Part shown: piece by piece, positions 41,940 through 51,082 of the stretch
Position numbering within the stretch: position 1 is the first letter of the stretch
Layout of the letters: each line of letters starts with the position of its first letter
DNA from: Polynucleobacter sp. AP-Nino-20-G2
Lineage (GTDB): Bacteria > Pseudomonadota > Gammaproteobacteria > Burkholderiales > Burkholderiaceae
Assembly: GCF_018688235.1 (NCBI RefSeq)
Contig: NZ_CP061313.1
Location: forward strand, 1,409,130 to 1,473,129
Length of the DNA: 64,000 nt
Reading direction: 5' to 3'
Position numbers and translations under genes: made by a program
Notes under the pieces: model-generated
Seen by the model: the letters and a program-made list of their open reading frames with translations, nothing else
The model's database searches: none
What the model was told of the DNA's origin: nothing

Positions 41940-43271
41940 CTAGGAGACGATCTTTGCAAACTCAGCAAAGTAGCTTGGGAATGTTTTAGCCACACAATTC
42001 GGATCGTTGATCTTTAAGGTATTTGGACCAAAAGCCGCCAATGAAAAACACATCGCCATGCGATGGTCATCATAGGTATCAATACCTTCTGCTGGAGACT
42101 TCCAGTCTGAAATGGATTTAGGCGCCTGAACAACGATGTAGTCAGCACCCTCTTCCACAATAGCGCCTACTTTTTTCAACTCTTTGGCCATCGCAGCAAT
42201 GCGATCAGTTTCTTTCACGCGCCAACTCGCGATATTGTTTAAACGCGTTGGGCCCTCAGCAAATAGTGCCGCAACAGCAAGTGTCATCGCCGCATCCGGG
42301 ATTTCTGTGCAATCAATCGTGATGCCATTGAGTTTGCCACTGGCATTCTTCACACCAGCAACCTCAATCCAATCCTCGCCGGCAAAAATCTTTGCGCCCA
42401 TTAACTCCAAGGCATCTGCAAAAGCTACATCCCCCTGAATGCTGTCATTACCAACACCAAGAACACGAACTGGGCCAGCGCCGATAGCGCCTAAGGCCAA
42501 GAAATATGACGCAGAGGATGCATCACCCTCGACAGATAGAATGCCTGGGCTTCGATAAACCACATCCGATGTTTTGGCAGGGATGACAAATGTCTGGGCA
42601 TCTGGGCAAGCAACCTTGACACCAAAGCGCGCCATCAGTTTTAACGTGATCTCTATATAAGGGCGGGAAATTAATTCACCAATCACTTCAATCTTGACAG
42701 ACTCTTTAGCAACCAAAGGCAGGGCCATCAACAACGCAGTGAGGAACTGACTAGACACATCACCGCGCACCTTAACAACATCGTTAATGGCGATATGCGC
42801 CGCAGAAATGTTGATGGGCGGATAACCCTCTTGCAATTCGTAGTCAATCTTCGCGCCCACTTGTCTTAAGCCATCCACTAAATCGCGAATGGGGCGCTCA
42901 TGCATACGAGGGACGCCTGATAGACGATAGTTACCACCCTGCATTGCCAAGGCAGCCGTTAGCGGACGAATAGCGGTACCCGCATTGCCCATAAAAAGAT
43001 CAGCATCTTGCACGGGAAACTTACCGCTACAACCCTCGACCACGCAGACTTTGTCGGCTTGATCAGTTACCACCAAATCTAACTGGCGTAGAGCATTGCG
43101 CATTACTTGAGTATCGTCAGCATCTAATAAATTCTTAAGCGTGGTGGTGCCGGTAGATAGTGCCGCTAGCAACAAGGCCCGGTTCGAAATACTCTTGGAT
43201 CCCGGCAATACGATTGAGCCTTGCGCACGCTGAAGTGGTCCGATGGTGATATCTGGCAAACCACTCATCAC
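41940..43271 (-). CDS. aroA: 3-phosphoshikimate 1-carboxyvinyltransferase (EPSP synthase)
   Basis: AroA joins PEP to shikimate 3-phosphate on the way to chorismate. The 443-residue protein has LPGSKSISNRALLLAAL near the start, the PEP loop LFMGNAGTAIRPLTAAL, VPRMHERPIRDL, and SWRVKETDRI and YDDHRMAM near the end. NAGTA with Ala at the position after Gly101 (E. coli numbering) is of the GNAGTA type usual in glyphosate-sensitive enzymes. It overlaps tyrA by four bases and is followed by cmk. Confidence 0.96.
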   Translation of the reverse strand: MMSGLPDITIGPLQRAQGSIVLPGSKSISNRALLLAALSTGTTTLKNLLDADDTQVMRNALRQLDLVVTDQADKVCVVEGCSGKFPVQDADLFMGNAGTAIRPLTAALAMQGGNYRLSGVPRMHERPIRDLVDGLRQVGAKIDYELQEGYPPINISAAHIAINDVVKVRGDVSSQFLTALLMALPLVAKESVKIEVIGELISRPYIEITLKLMARFGVKVACPDAQTFVIPAKTSDVVYRSPGILSVEGDASSASYFLALGAIGAGPVRVLGVGNDSIQGDVAFADALELMGAKIFAGEDWIEVAGVKNASGKLNGITIDCTEIPDAAMTLAVAALFAEGPTRLNNIASWRVKETDRIAAMAKELKKVGAIVEEGADYIVVQAPKSISDWKSPAEGIDTYDDHRMAMCFSLAAFGPNTLKINDPNCVAKTFPSYFAEFAKIVS

Positions 43272-44149
43272 AACACATCCAAATCTTGACGTGCTTGACT
43301 GGCTTTCTTGAAAAGCTTTTCTATGCCTACACCGTCATTGTCCCCAATCAATTTGCGCATGTGATTGACGATGAGTAAATATTGATCCAATTCCTTTAGG
43401 ATCGCGGTGCGATTACCCAAGCAAATATCGCGCCACATTTCTGGGCTGGATGCAGCAATGCGCGTGAAATCCTTAAACCCTGCGCCAACATGACTGAGTT
43501 TTTGGTCTGCGTCTTCAGAATTCACCACGCTTGCCATTAAGGCGTAAGAAAGGATGTGTGGCAAATGAGAGACTGCCGCATAAATAGCATCATGCTGCAC
43601 ACAAGAAATCTTTTTGACCACAGATCCAACGGACTGCCAAAAGCCTTCAATCAAATCAGTATCTTGTGGAGAGTTTTCTTGCAGAGGGCAAAGAATGGTT
43701 TGCTTGCCCTCAAATAAATCCGCTTTAGCAGCGCTAGCCCCATGCTGCGCACCACCCGCAATCGGATGTGCCGGTACAAACTGACAGGCTTTCTTGCCTA
43801 ACACTTCCTTGGCAGCCAAAATGACATCACCTTTGGTGCTACCAGCATCAGTAATCATCGTTCTAGACTCTAGATGCGGCTCAATCAGTTCAAAGGCTGC
43901 GCGCATCTGAGCAACAGGCACGCACAACACAATCACGTCCGATTGTTTGGCGGCCTCTACCAAATCCACCACCCCATCAATCGCACCCATCTTGAGTGCC
44001 TGATCTAAATTTTCCGCGCTGCGTCCCACGCCCAAGACCTTATTCACCACACCTGCCTGTTTTAAGGCCAACCCCAAAGAGGCTCCGATGAGGCCAACAC
44101 CAACAATAGTGACGGTTCCGTAGTTGCTTGATGGATTAATGATGGCCAT
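43268..44149 (-). CDS. tyrA: Prephenate dehydrogenase
   Basis: TyrA converts prephenate to 4-hydroxyphenylpyruvate for tyrosine (or arogenate to tyrosine). The 293-residue, single-domain protein has the NAD site GVGLIGASLGLALKQAG near residue 17 and the catalytic region PAHPIAGGAQHG with the conserved His. It lacks the chorismate mutase domain of the E. coli bifunctional enzyme; the mutase is on PheA here. It lies between hisC and aroA and overlaps aroA. Confidence 0.95.
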   Translation of the reverse strand: MAIINPSSNYGTVTIVGVGLIGASLGLALKQAGVVNKVLGVGRSAENLDQALKMGAIDGVVDLVEAAKQSDVIVLCVPVAQMRAAFELIEPHLESRTMITDAGSTKGDVILAAKEVLGKKACQFVPAHPIAGGAQHGASAAKADLFEGKQTILCPLQENSPQDTDLIEGFWQSVGSVVKKISCVQHDAIYAAVSHLPHILSYALMASVVNSEDADQKLSHVGAGFKDFTRIAASSPEMWRDICLGNRTAILKELDQYLLIVNHMRKLIGDNDGVGIEKLFKKASQARQDLDVL

Positions 44150-44190
44150 TGGCGTATTGAATTTATATTTTTATTATTTGCGCTATTGGA

Positions 44191-45315
44191 TTATTCGGAT
44201 ATCAAGATGCTGCGCAAAGCAGATATAAATGCGGCATTCTCTTCTGGCAATCCAATAGAGATACGCAGCCACTGTGGCAAACCATAATTACCGACCGGGC
44301 GCACAATGATGCCGCGCTTGAGCAAGGCCAAATTAATGCGAGCGCCAGCGCTATCGTCATCACCAACCTTCACCAGCACAAAGTTGCCCGCCGACGGAAG
44401 ATAAGTCAGACCCATTTCATCAAATGCTTGGGTCAACTGAGTAAAACCTGCGCGATTTAATTCAAAGCCTTGCTTCAAGAACGCATGATCCTGAAACGCC
44501 GCGATGGCCGCTGCTTGAGCGAGACTATTTACGTTAAATGGTTGACGAATACGATTGAGCAGATCAGTCAAAGCTGGCTGAGCCACACCATAACCAATGC
44601 GCAGACCAGCTAAGCCATAGGCTTTAGAGAAACTGCGCGACAAAATCATATTGGGGAAACGCTTCACCCAAGCGATGGCATCGTAGCGCTGCTCAGGGGC
44701 AAGGTACTCATTGTATGCCTCATCCAGAACCACCACGACATGAGCTGGCAATGCAGTTAAAAATTCCTCAATCTCTTTTGCGCTTAAGTAGCTGCCAGTT
44801 GGATTATTGGGGTTCGCAACAAACACGAGTTTCGCTTTATCGCCAGATGCCTTCACTGCCGCTAGCATTGCTGGTAAATCATGGCCATAACTCTCTGTTG
44901 GCGCTACTTCTATAGCGCGAGCCCCTACTGCTTGGGCAGCCAATGGATACACCGCAAAAGCATGGCGAGAGAAAATAATATCGTCACCAGATTGAGCAAC
45001 TGCGCGTGCAGCCAACTCCAAAATATCGTTACTGCCATTGCCCAAAGTAATCCAATCGGCCGGAACCCCTAAGCGATCAGACAACACATTCTTTAATTCA
45101 AAACCATTGGAGTCTGGGTAGCGACCCAAATCAGCAGCAGCCTTGAGCATCGCTTCTTGAGCAGACTTTGGCATACCCAATGGATTCTCATTGGAAGCAA
45201 GTTTGACGATATTGTTTTCATCTAAACCGTATTCGCGAGCTACCTCGCTAATCGGGCGACCACCCACATAAGGGGCGATAGCTTGAATATGTTTTAAACC
45301 AATCTTAGAACTCAT
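44191..45315 (-). CDS. hisC: Histidinol-phosphate aminotransferase (may also serve aromatic amino acids)
   Basis: This 374-residue PLP enzyme has ASNENPLGMPKSA (substrate side), GNGSNDILELAAR, VANPNNPTGSYL, VVLDEAYNEY and the PLP lysine in SRSFSKAYGLAGLRIGY. HisC transfers an amino group to imidazole acetol-phosphate. Its place between pheA and tyrA suggests it may also act as the aromatic aminotransferase of the pathway, as HisC does in some bacteria; this is inference. It overlaps pheA by four bases. Confidence 0.92.
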   Translation of the reverse strand: MSSKIGLKHIQAIAPYVGGRPISEVAREYGLDENNIVKLASNENPLGMPKSAQEAMLKAAADLGRYPDSNGFELKNVLSDRLGVPADWITLGNGSNDILELAARAVAQSGDDIIFSRHAFAVYPLAAQAVGARAIEVAPTESYGHDLPAMLAAVKASGDKAKLVFVANPNNPTGSYLSAKEIEEFLTALPAHVVVVLDEAYNEYLAPEQRYDAIAWVKRFPNMILSRSFSKAYGLAGLRIGYGVAQPALTDLLNRIRQPFNVNSLAQAAAIAAFQDHAFLKQGFELNRAGFTQLTQAFDEMGLTYLPSAGNFVLVKVGDDDSAGARINLALLKRGIIVRPVGNYGLPQWLRISIGLPEENAAFISALRSILISE

Positions 45316-46406
45316 GCTGAATGGGGGTATGAACCCAGGTTTTTGTAGAAGGCTGCCGTTGCTTTTAATTCTTCCAATGCTTTAGCCACCTTTGCATCAT
45401 TCGCGTGTCCAGCGACATCGATATAGAAGTGGTATTCCCAAGTGCCTTTTCTCGCGGGACGGGACTCGAAGCGATTCATTGATACACCATGTTTAGCCAA
45501 AGGCTCAAGCAAGCGGTGAACGGCGCCAGGCTGGTTATCGACCGACAGCACTAATGAGGTTTGATCCTTGCCGGTCGGCTGACATTCGTAAGTGCCAACC
45601 ACCACAAAGCGCGTGCGGTTATGCGGATCATCTTGAATCTGGGCAGCTACCGCCTGAAGACCATAGGCTTCTTGAGCCGGATCACCAGCAATCGCTGCAA
45701 GCGTTGGATCATTGGCAGCCATGCGTGCAGCTTCAGCATTACTACTCACGGCTTGGCGTTTTAATTGCGGAGCATGCAAGCTTAACCACTGCTGACATTG
45801 CGCCAATGCCTGTGCATGAGCGCAAACCGTGGTGACACCATCCAAGGTGCCGTTTTTTGTCAATAAATGGTGACGAATTGGCAGAACCACCTCGCCGCTT
45901 ATGCGCATTGGAGAATCCAAAAGCAAATCCAATGTTCTGGAGATAGCGCCTTCACTGGAGTTCTCGACAGGAACAACGCCAAATTGGGCTGCGCCCTTCT
46001 CTACCGCCTTGAATACTTCATCAATGCTATTGCACGGTAGGCCTGCAATCGAGTGGCCAAAATAGGTTTGCGCAGCCTGCTCTGAAAACGTTCCAACTGG
46101 CCCAAGATAAGCAATGGTTTGGCGAGCCTCTAATGCTCTGCACGCAGACATCACTTCGCGCCAAATTGCTGCAATACCATCAGGCAATAAAGGGCCTTTA
46201 CTAATCTCTTGTAATCGCGCCACTACTTGACGCTCGCGCTCTGGTCTAAATACTGGCGAGGCAAATCCACCTTTAATGTGGCCAACCTCTTGAGCTGCTT
46301 GAGCACGCTGAGTTAGCAAATCTAAAATTTGCGAATCAAGCGCATCAATCTTGTCGCGTATGGGCGCTAGACGCTGTTCTTCGGTACTCTGGTCTTTGGA
46401 GCTCAC
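45312..46406 (-). CDS. pheA: Bifunctional chorismate mutase/prephenate dehydratase
   Basis: PheA makes phenylpyruvate from chorismate in two steps. The N-terminal 95 residues form an AroQ chorismate mutase (IRDKIDALDSQILDLLTQRAQAAQEVG, FRPERE), then the prephenate dehydratase domain (YLGPVGTFSEQAA, PVENSSEGAI, TRFVVVG) and a C-terminal ACT domain with SLVLSVDNQPGAVHRLLEP and the ESRP motif for phenylalanine feedback. Length 364 is normal. It starts on the last base of serC and overlaps hisC. Confidence 0.96.
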   Translation of the reverse strand: MSSKDQSTEEQRLAPIRDKIDALDSQILDLLTQRAQAAQEVGHIKGGFASPVFRPERERQVVARLQEISKGPLLPDGIAAIWREVMSACRALEARQTIAYLGPVGTFSEQAAQTYFGHSIAGLPCNSIDEVFKAVEKGAAQFGVVPVENSSEGAISRTLDLLLDSPMRISGEVVLPIRHHLLTKNGTLDGVTTVCAHAQALAQCQQWLSLHAPQLKRQAVSSNAEAARMAANDPTLAAIAGDPAQEAYGLQAVAAQIQDDPHNRTRFVVVGTYECQPTGKDQTSLVLSVDNQPGAVHRLLEPLAKHGVSMNRFESRPARKGTWEYHFYIDVAGHANDAKVAKALEELKATAAFYKNLGSYPHSA

Positions 46407-47503
46407 TAGGCACGCCTTTCAAAGTCACGCATAAATTCGACTAGTGCTTTGACGCCTTCAAGCGGCATTGCGTTATAGATACTGGCGCGCATACCACCTG
46501 CGGCTTTATGGCCACGCAAAGCAACTAAGCCTGCTGCGTTAGATTGCGCCAAGAACTCCGCATTTAAATTTTCATCTTTCAAGAAGAAAGTGACATTCAT
46601 TCGGGAGCGATATTCTTTGGTAACGCGATTTTCATACAGGCTACTTTGATCCAGGAAGTTGTAGAGCAACTCAGCTTTTTCTTGATTGTGTTTCTCAATC
46701 GCTTTCACGCCACCCTGCTTAAGCAGCCATTTAAACCCAAGGCCAGCCATGTAGATTGCAAAGGTAGGTGGTGTATTCAACATGGATTGATTTGCAGCCT
46801 GCTTAGACCAATCCCAAATCGAAGGAGTGATCTTCATGCTGTGACCAAGCAAATCTTTACGCACGATCACAATCGTTACACCAGAAGGACCAACATTTTT
46901 CTGCGCACCACCAAACCAGACGCCGCACTTTGATACATCCATCTGTTTCGAGAGAATATTGCTCGATACATCGGCGACCAAAAGCTTGCCATTGACATCC
47001 GGTACATCAGGAAATTCAACTCCACCAATAGTCTCGTTCGCGCAGTAATGCACGTAGGCAGCGTCATCAGATAACTGCCACGAAGATCTTGCTGGAATCG
47101 TATTAAATTTCTCTGCAGCTGAGGACGCCGCTAAATGCGCGACACCATACTTATCAGCCTCTTTAAAAGATTTCTCAGACCAAATACCGGTGACCAAGAA
47201 ATCCGCTTTAGGGCCATTCTTACCCAAGGACATCAGGTTCATAGGAATGGCTGCGTTTTGACCTAAGCCACCGCCTTGAAGCAACAATATTTCGTAAGAG
47301 TCAGGGATATCCATCAAGGTGCGCAAATCTTGCAACACCTCTTCGTATAGGGCCATGAACTCCTTGCCGCGGTGACTAACCTCCATCACGCTCGCGCCAA
47401 GGCCCTGCCAGTTCAACATCTCTGCAGCAGCCTGCTTCAGCACCTCTTCTGGTACGGTAGCGGGCCCCGCAGCGAAATTGAAAATGCGGCGGTCAAACGT
47501 CAT
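46406..47503 (-). CDS. serC: Phosphoserine aminotransferase
   Basis: SerC makes phosphoserine from 3-phosphohydroxypyruvate and also takes part in PLP synthesis. The 365-residue class V aminotransferase has NFAAGPATVPEEVL at the N-terminus, QGGGLGQNAAIPMNL, and the PLP lysine in WFGGAQKNVGPSGVT; the C-terminal GHKAAGGMRASIYNAM binds the phosphate. It lies between gyrA and pheA, a conserved betaproteobacterial order. Confidence 0.96.
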   Translation of the reverse strand: MTFDRRIFNFAAGPATVPEEVLKQAAAEMLNWQGLGASVMEVSHRGKEFMALYEEVLQDLRTLMDIPDSYEILLLQGGGLGQNAAIPMNLMSLGKNGPKADFLVTGIWSEKSFKEADKYGVAHLAASSAAEKFNTIPARSSWQLSDDAAYVHYCANETIGGVEFPDVPDVNGKLLVADVSSNILSKQMDVSKCGVWFGGAQKNVGPSGVTIVIVRKDLLGHSMKITPSIWDWSKQAANQSMLNTPPTFAIYMAGLGFKWLLKQGGVKAIEKHNQEKAELLYNFLDQSSLYENRVTKEYRSRMNVTFFLKDENLNAEFLAQSNAAGLVALRGHKAAGGMRASIYNAMPLEGVKALVEFMRDFERRA

Positions 47504-47534
47504 GATGAATTAATTAACCCTTAATGAATGCCAA

Positions 47535-50258
47535 TTAGGCATCACCAGCTTCATCAGAATTGGAATCGACTGCTGGATCTGCGGCTACATCACCCTCTTC
47601 ACCCTCTTCACCATCATCGATCTCATTGTCATCATCTGAATCGCTTTCAGCGATACGCTGCAAGCCAGACAAACGAGTACCTTCATCCACGTTGATCAAA
47701 GTCACACCCTGAGTAGCGCGACCCATCTCACGAATCTCTGAAACACGTGTACGTACCAAGATACCGCCTGTAGTAATCAACATAATTTGATCTTCAGGGG
47801 ATACCAAGGCGGCGGCAACCACTTTACCGTTTCGCTCTGTTGTCTGAATGGCGATCATGCCCTTGGTACCGCGACCATGACGGGTGTATTCACTAATCGG
47901 AGTGCGCTTACCAAAACCATTCTCCGTCGCAGTCAATACGCTACTTGGGATGGCGATACCATTTGCATCAACCACAGCAGCTTCAGCACCTTCCGCTGCT
48001 TCAGCAGGCGCAACCAACATCGCGATCACTTGATGGCCTTCACCCAAATTCATACCACGCACACCACGCGCCGTACGACCCATTGGGCGTACATCATTCT
48101 CATCAAAGCGCACTGCTTTACCAGCGTCAGAGAACAACATCACATCATGCTGACCATCGGTAATTGCTGCGCCAACTAAGAAATCGTTTTCATTCAAGTC
48201 GACGGCGATAATGCCGGCCTTACGTGGATTAGAGAAATCAGACAAACGCGTCTTCTTCACTGTACCAAGGCTAGTTGCCATAAAGACGTAATGATCATCC
48301 TGATATCCCTTGATTGGGAGAATCACAGTGATCTTTTCGCCTTCGATCAATGGGAACATATTAACGATTGGCTTACCGCGTGATGTGCGACTACCCTGCG
48401 GAACTTCCCACACCTTGAGCCAGTACATGCGGCCACGATCAGAGAAGCACAAAATGATGTCGTGAGTATTCGCAACAAATAGTGTTTCAATCCAATCTTC
48501 GTTCTTTGTAGCCGCAGCCTGCTTGCCGCGACCGCCGCGCTTCTGTGCACGGTACTCGCTCAGAGGCTGACTCTTCATGTAGCCGGTATTAGAAAGCGTC
48601 ACCACCATATCTTGCGGAGTGATCAAGTCTTCCGTGAACAACTCGGTGGCGTTCATCTCAATAAATGAACGACGACCTGTATCACCACCAGCAATACCAA
48701 ACTCAGCTTGAACTTCCTTCAACTCGGATTCGATTACCTGGGTCACACGCTCTGGTTTTGCAAGCAAGTCGAGCAAGTCGGAAATTTCCGCCATGACTTC
48801 TTTGTACTCATTCACAATCTTGTCTTGCTCAAGCCCAGTCAAGCGTTGCAAACGCATCTGTAAAATTTCTTGTGCTTGACTATCGGATAAGCGATACAAG
48901 CCTGTGGTCTGCATGCCGTACTCGGGCAATAGACCTTCAGGGCGATAAGCGTTGCGGCCTCCAGGGGTATCCGTTTCAGCACGTGCCAACATTTCGCGCA
49001 CCATTGAAGAATCCCAAGCTTTACCCATCAATTCCTGCTTAGCAACCACTGGGTTTGCAGCCGCTTTAATAATCGCAATGAACTCATCAATATTTGCGAG
49101 CGCAACAGCCAAGCCTTCCAAGACATGACCACGCTCACGCGCCTTGCGCAATTCAAAAATCGTACGGCGTGTAACCACTTCACGGCGATGCTGCAAGAAG
49201 TACTCGAGCATTTGCTTCAAGTTCAACAAGCGTGGCTGGTTATCCACCAAAGCCACCATATTCATGCCGAAGTTATCTTGAAGTTGAGTGCTCTTATATA
49301 GGTTATTCAATACAACTTCAGGCACTTCACCGCGCTTGAGCTCGATCACTACGCGCATGCCTGATTTGTCTGACTCATCGCGTAAATCAGAAATACCCTC
49401 TACTTTTTTCTCATTTACCAACTCAGCGATACGCTCAAGCAAGTTCTTCTTATTCACTTGATACGGCAACTCATCAACGATGATTGCCTGGCGAGCGCCT
49501 TTATCGATATCTTCAAAGTGGGTTTTTGCCCGCATCACCACACGGCCACGGCCTGTGCGGTAGCCCTCACGCACCCCTTGGACGCCATAAATAATGCCGG
49601 CGGTCGGGAAATCCGGGGCGGGAATGATCTCAATGAGCTCATCGATCGTGCAATCTGGGTTATGCAGCACATGCAAACAGGCTGTAACCACCTCGTCGAG
49701 GTTGTGAGGCGGGATATTGGTCGCCATACCCACGGCAATGCCTGAACTGCCGTTAATCAGCAAATTAGGTACTTTTGCAGGAAGAATGAGGGGCTCTTTC
49801 TCGCTGCCATCATAGTTTGGCCCGAAATCGACGGTTTCCTTGTCTAGATCGGCCAATAACTCATGAGCGATCTTGCGGAGGCGGATCTCGGTATATCGCA
49901 TCGCAGCGGCATTATCACCGTCTACAGAACCGAAGTTACCCTGCCCATCAACCAGCATATAGCGCAGAGAGAAGTCCTGGGCCATGCGAACAATGGTGTC
50001 ATACACCGCAGAATCGCCATGTGGATGGTATTTACCGATCACATCGCCAACTATACGGGCAGATTTTTTGTAAGCACGGTTCCAATCGTTGTTTAATTCA
50101 TACATCGCGAATAAGACCCGGCGATGAACCGGTTTGAGGCCGTCACGCACGTCTGGCAGGGCTCTGCCGACAATGACGCTCATTGCGTAGTCCAAATAGG
50201 ACCGCCGCATTTCGTCTTCTAGGGATATTGGTAGTGTTTCTTTAGCGGCTTGTTCCAT
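47535..50258 (-). CDS. gyrA: DNA gyrase subunit A
   Basis: GyrA is the cutting and wrapping subunit of gyrase. The 907 residues include the breakage-reunion part (YLDYAMSVIVGRALPDVRDGLKPVHRR; the quinolone region HGDSAVYDTIVRMAQDF with Ser and Asp in the sensitive state; catalytic Tyr in AAMRYTEIRL) and the C-terminal beta-pinwheel with a GyrA box-like QKRGGRGK. Two lineage features stand out: an Ala/Glu-rich insert in the pinwheel (LVAPAEAAEGAEAAVVDANG) and a strongly acidic tail of about 35 residues. It is first in the gyrA-to-lapB run. Confidence 0.97.
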   Translation of the reverse strand: MEQAAKETLPISLEDEMRRSYLDYAMSVIVGRALPDVRDGLKPVHRRVLFAMYELNNDWNRAYKKSARIVGDVIGKYHPHGDSAVYDTIVRMAQDFSLRYMLVDGQGNFGSVDGDNAAAMRYTEIRLRKIAHELLADLDKETVDFGPNYDGSEKEPLILPAKVPNLLINGSSGIAVGMATNIPPHNLDEVVTACLHVLHNPDCTIDELIEIIPAPDFPTAGIIYGVQGVREGYRTGRGRVVMRAKTHFEDIDKGARQAIIVDELPYQVNKKNLLERIAELVNEKKVEGISDLRDESDKSGMRVVIELKRGEVPEVVLNNLYKSTQLQDNFGMNMVALVDNQPRLLNLKQMLEYFLQHRREVVTRRTIFELRKARERGHVLEGLAVALANIDEFIAIIKAAANPVVAKQELMGKAWDSSMVREMLARAETDTPGGRNAYRPEGLLPEYGMQTTGLYRLSDSQAQEILQMRLQRLTGLEQDKIVNEYKEVMAEISDLLDLLAKPERVTQVIESELKEVQAEFGIAGGDTGRRSFIEMNATELFTEDLITPQDMVVTLSNTGYMKSQPLSEYRAQKRGGRGKQAAATKNEDWIETLFVANTHDIILCFSDRGRMYWLKVWEVPQGSRTSRGKPIVNMFPLIEGEKITVILPIKGYQDDHYVFMATSLGTVKKTRLSDFSNPRKAGIIAVDLNENDFLVGAAITDGQHDVMLFSDAGKAVRFDENDVRPMGRTARGVRGMNLGEGHQVIAMLVAPAEAAEGAEAAVVDANGIAIPSSVLTATENGFGKRTPISEYTRHGRGTKGMIAIQTTERNGKVVAAALVSPEDQIMLITTGGILVRTRVSEIREMGRATQGVTLINVDEGTRLSGLQRIAESDSDDDNEIDDGEEGEEGDVAADPAVDSNSDEAGDA

Positions 50259-50275
50259 TTAGAAATAATATCATT

Positions 50276-50304
50276 TTGATGACTGATAGCCCCTATGCTA
50301 AGAT
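50276..50304 (+). promoter_or_regulatory. Sigma-70 type promoter of the ompA-like gene
   Basis: TTGATG at 50276-50281 and TAAGAT at 50299-50304 are 17 bp apart, and TGC just before the -10 box makes an extended -10. Transcription would start near 50311 and give a leader of about 105 bases to the ATG at 50418. Boxes agree well with the consensus; the promoter is otherwise inferred. Confidence 0.6.
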
Positions 50305-50417
50305 TCTGTCAGTTTGTACGAAATTGAGATGTGTCGCTTTGCAGTTTTTGCTTCAAGGTAGGGCGAATTACATTTAAGTTTGACTTTAATTAAAAAAGAG
50401 ATTTTTGAGGACTAAAA

Positions 50418-50984
50418 ATGAACAAAACCCTAAAAGTGTTGCTAGCTTCTGTTATCACTGTTTCTGCTTCTGCAGCAATGGCTTCTGATAACTGGGAAAA
50501 CAGCTCTGCATTGAACTGGAAGAACGGCGACGGCGCATTGTGCTGGCGTGACAACAACTGGACACCTGCTACTGCAGCTCCTGGTTGCGACGGCTGGTTA
50601 GGTAAAAAAGCTGACGGCGTTAGCCAAAGCAAGATCACTTTGCAAGCTGACACACTTTATGACTTCGACAAAGCTACATTGAAGCCAGAAGGCAAAGCTA
50701 CATTGGACAAAATCGCTGCTGACTTAAGCAAGATCAAATTGGAAGTAATTATTGCTGTTGGTAACACTGATAGCGTTGGTACTGATGCTTACAACATGGC
50801 TCTCGGCCAGCGTCGTGCTCAGTCCGTTAAAGCTTACTTGGTAAGCAAAGGTGTTGACGGTAGCCGTATTTACACAGAATCAAAAGGCAAGAGCAATCCA
50901 GTTGCAAGCAATGCAACTGCTGAAGGCCGCGCTAAGAACCGCCGCACCGACATCGAAGTTGTTGGTACAGCTGCTGTTAAGTAA
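50418..50984 (+). CDS. OmpA-family outer membrane/periplasmic protein, no beta-barrel
   Basis: The 188-residue protein has a signal peptide ending in AAMA-SDN near residue 22, a 50-residue Trp-rich linker with two cysteines (CWRDNNWTPATAAPGCDGW), and an OmpA C-terminal peptidoglycan-binding domain: DTLYDFDKATLKPEGKATL, GNTDSVGTDAYNMALGQRRAQSVKAYL, and NRRTDIEV near the end. The two cysteines could form a disulfide. There is no 8-strand barrel, so it must be anchored otherwise or be periplasmic. Codon use is biased to few codons, GAGGA precedes the ATG, and a strong promoter and terminator flank it; all suggest high expression. Confidence 0.93.
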   Translation: MNKTLKVLLASVITVSASAAMASDNWENSSALNWKNGDGALCWRDNNWTPATAAPGCDGWLGKKADGVSQSKITLQADTLYDFDKATLKPEGKATLDKIAADLSKIKLEVIIAVGNTDSVGTDAYNMALGQRRAQSVKAYLVSKGVDGSRIYTESKGKSNPVASNATAEGRAKNRRTDIEVVGTAAVK

Positions 50985-50998
50985 TTCTTTTTACTTGT

Positions 50999-51027
50999 AA
51001 AAAAGCCCGCTTCTAGCGGGCTTTTTT
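50999..51027 (+). terminator. Intrinsic terminator after the ompA-like gene
   Basis: AAAAAAGCCCGC (50999-51010) pairs fully with GCGGGCTTTTTT (51016-51027) around TTCTA. Strong GC core and T run make it a convincing terminator, 15 bp after the stop codon. Confidence 0.92.
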
Positions 51028-51082
51028 ATTTCCGCTATATTCGTATTTCATCTTTCCTTAAGCCCTATCTCCACAAATACCT

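Noticed and set aside
47787..48179. 130-codon plus-strand frame inside gyrA
   Set aside because: Fully antisense to conserved gyrA sequence, with no family-like motifs.
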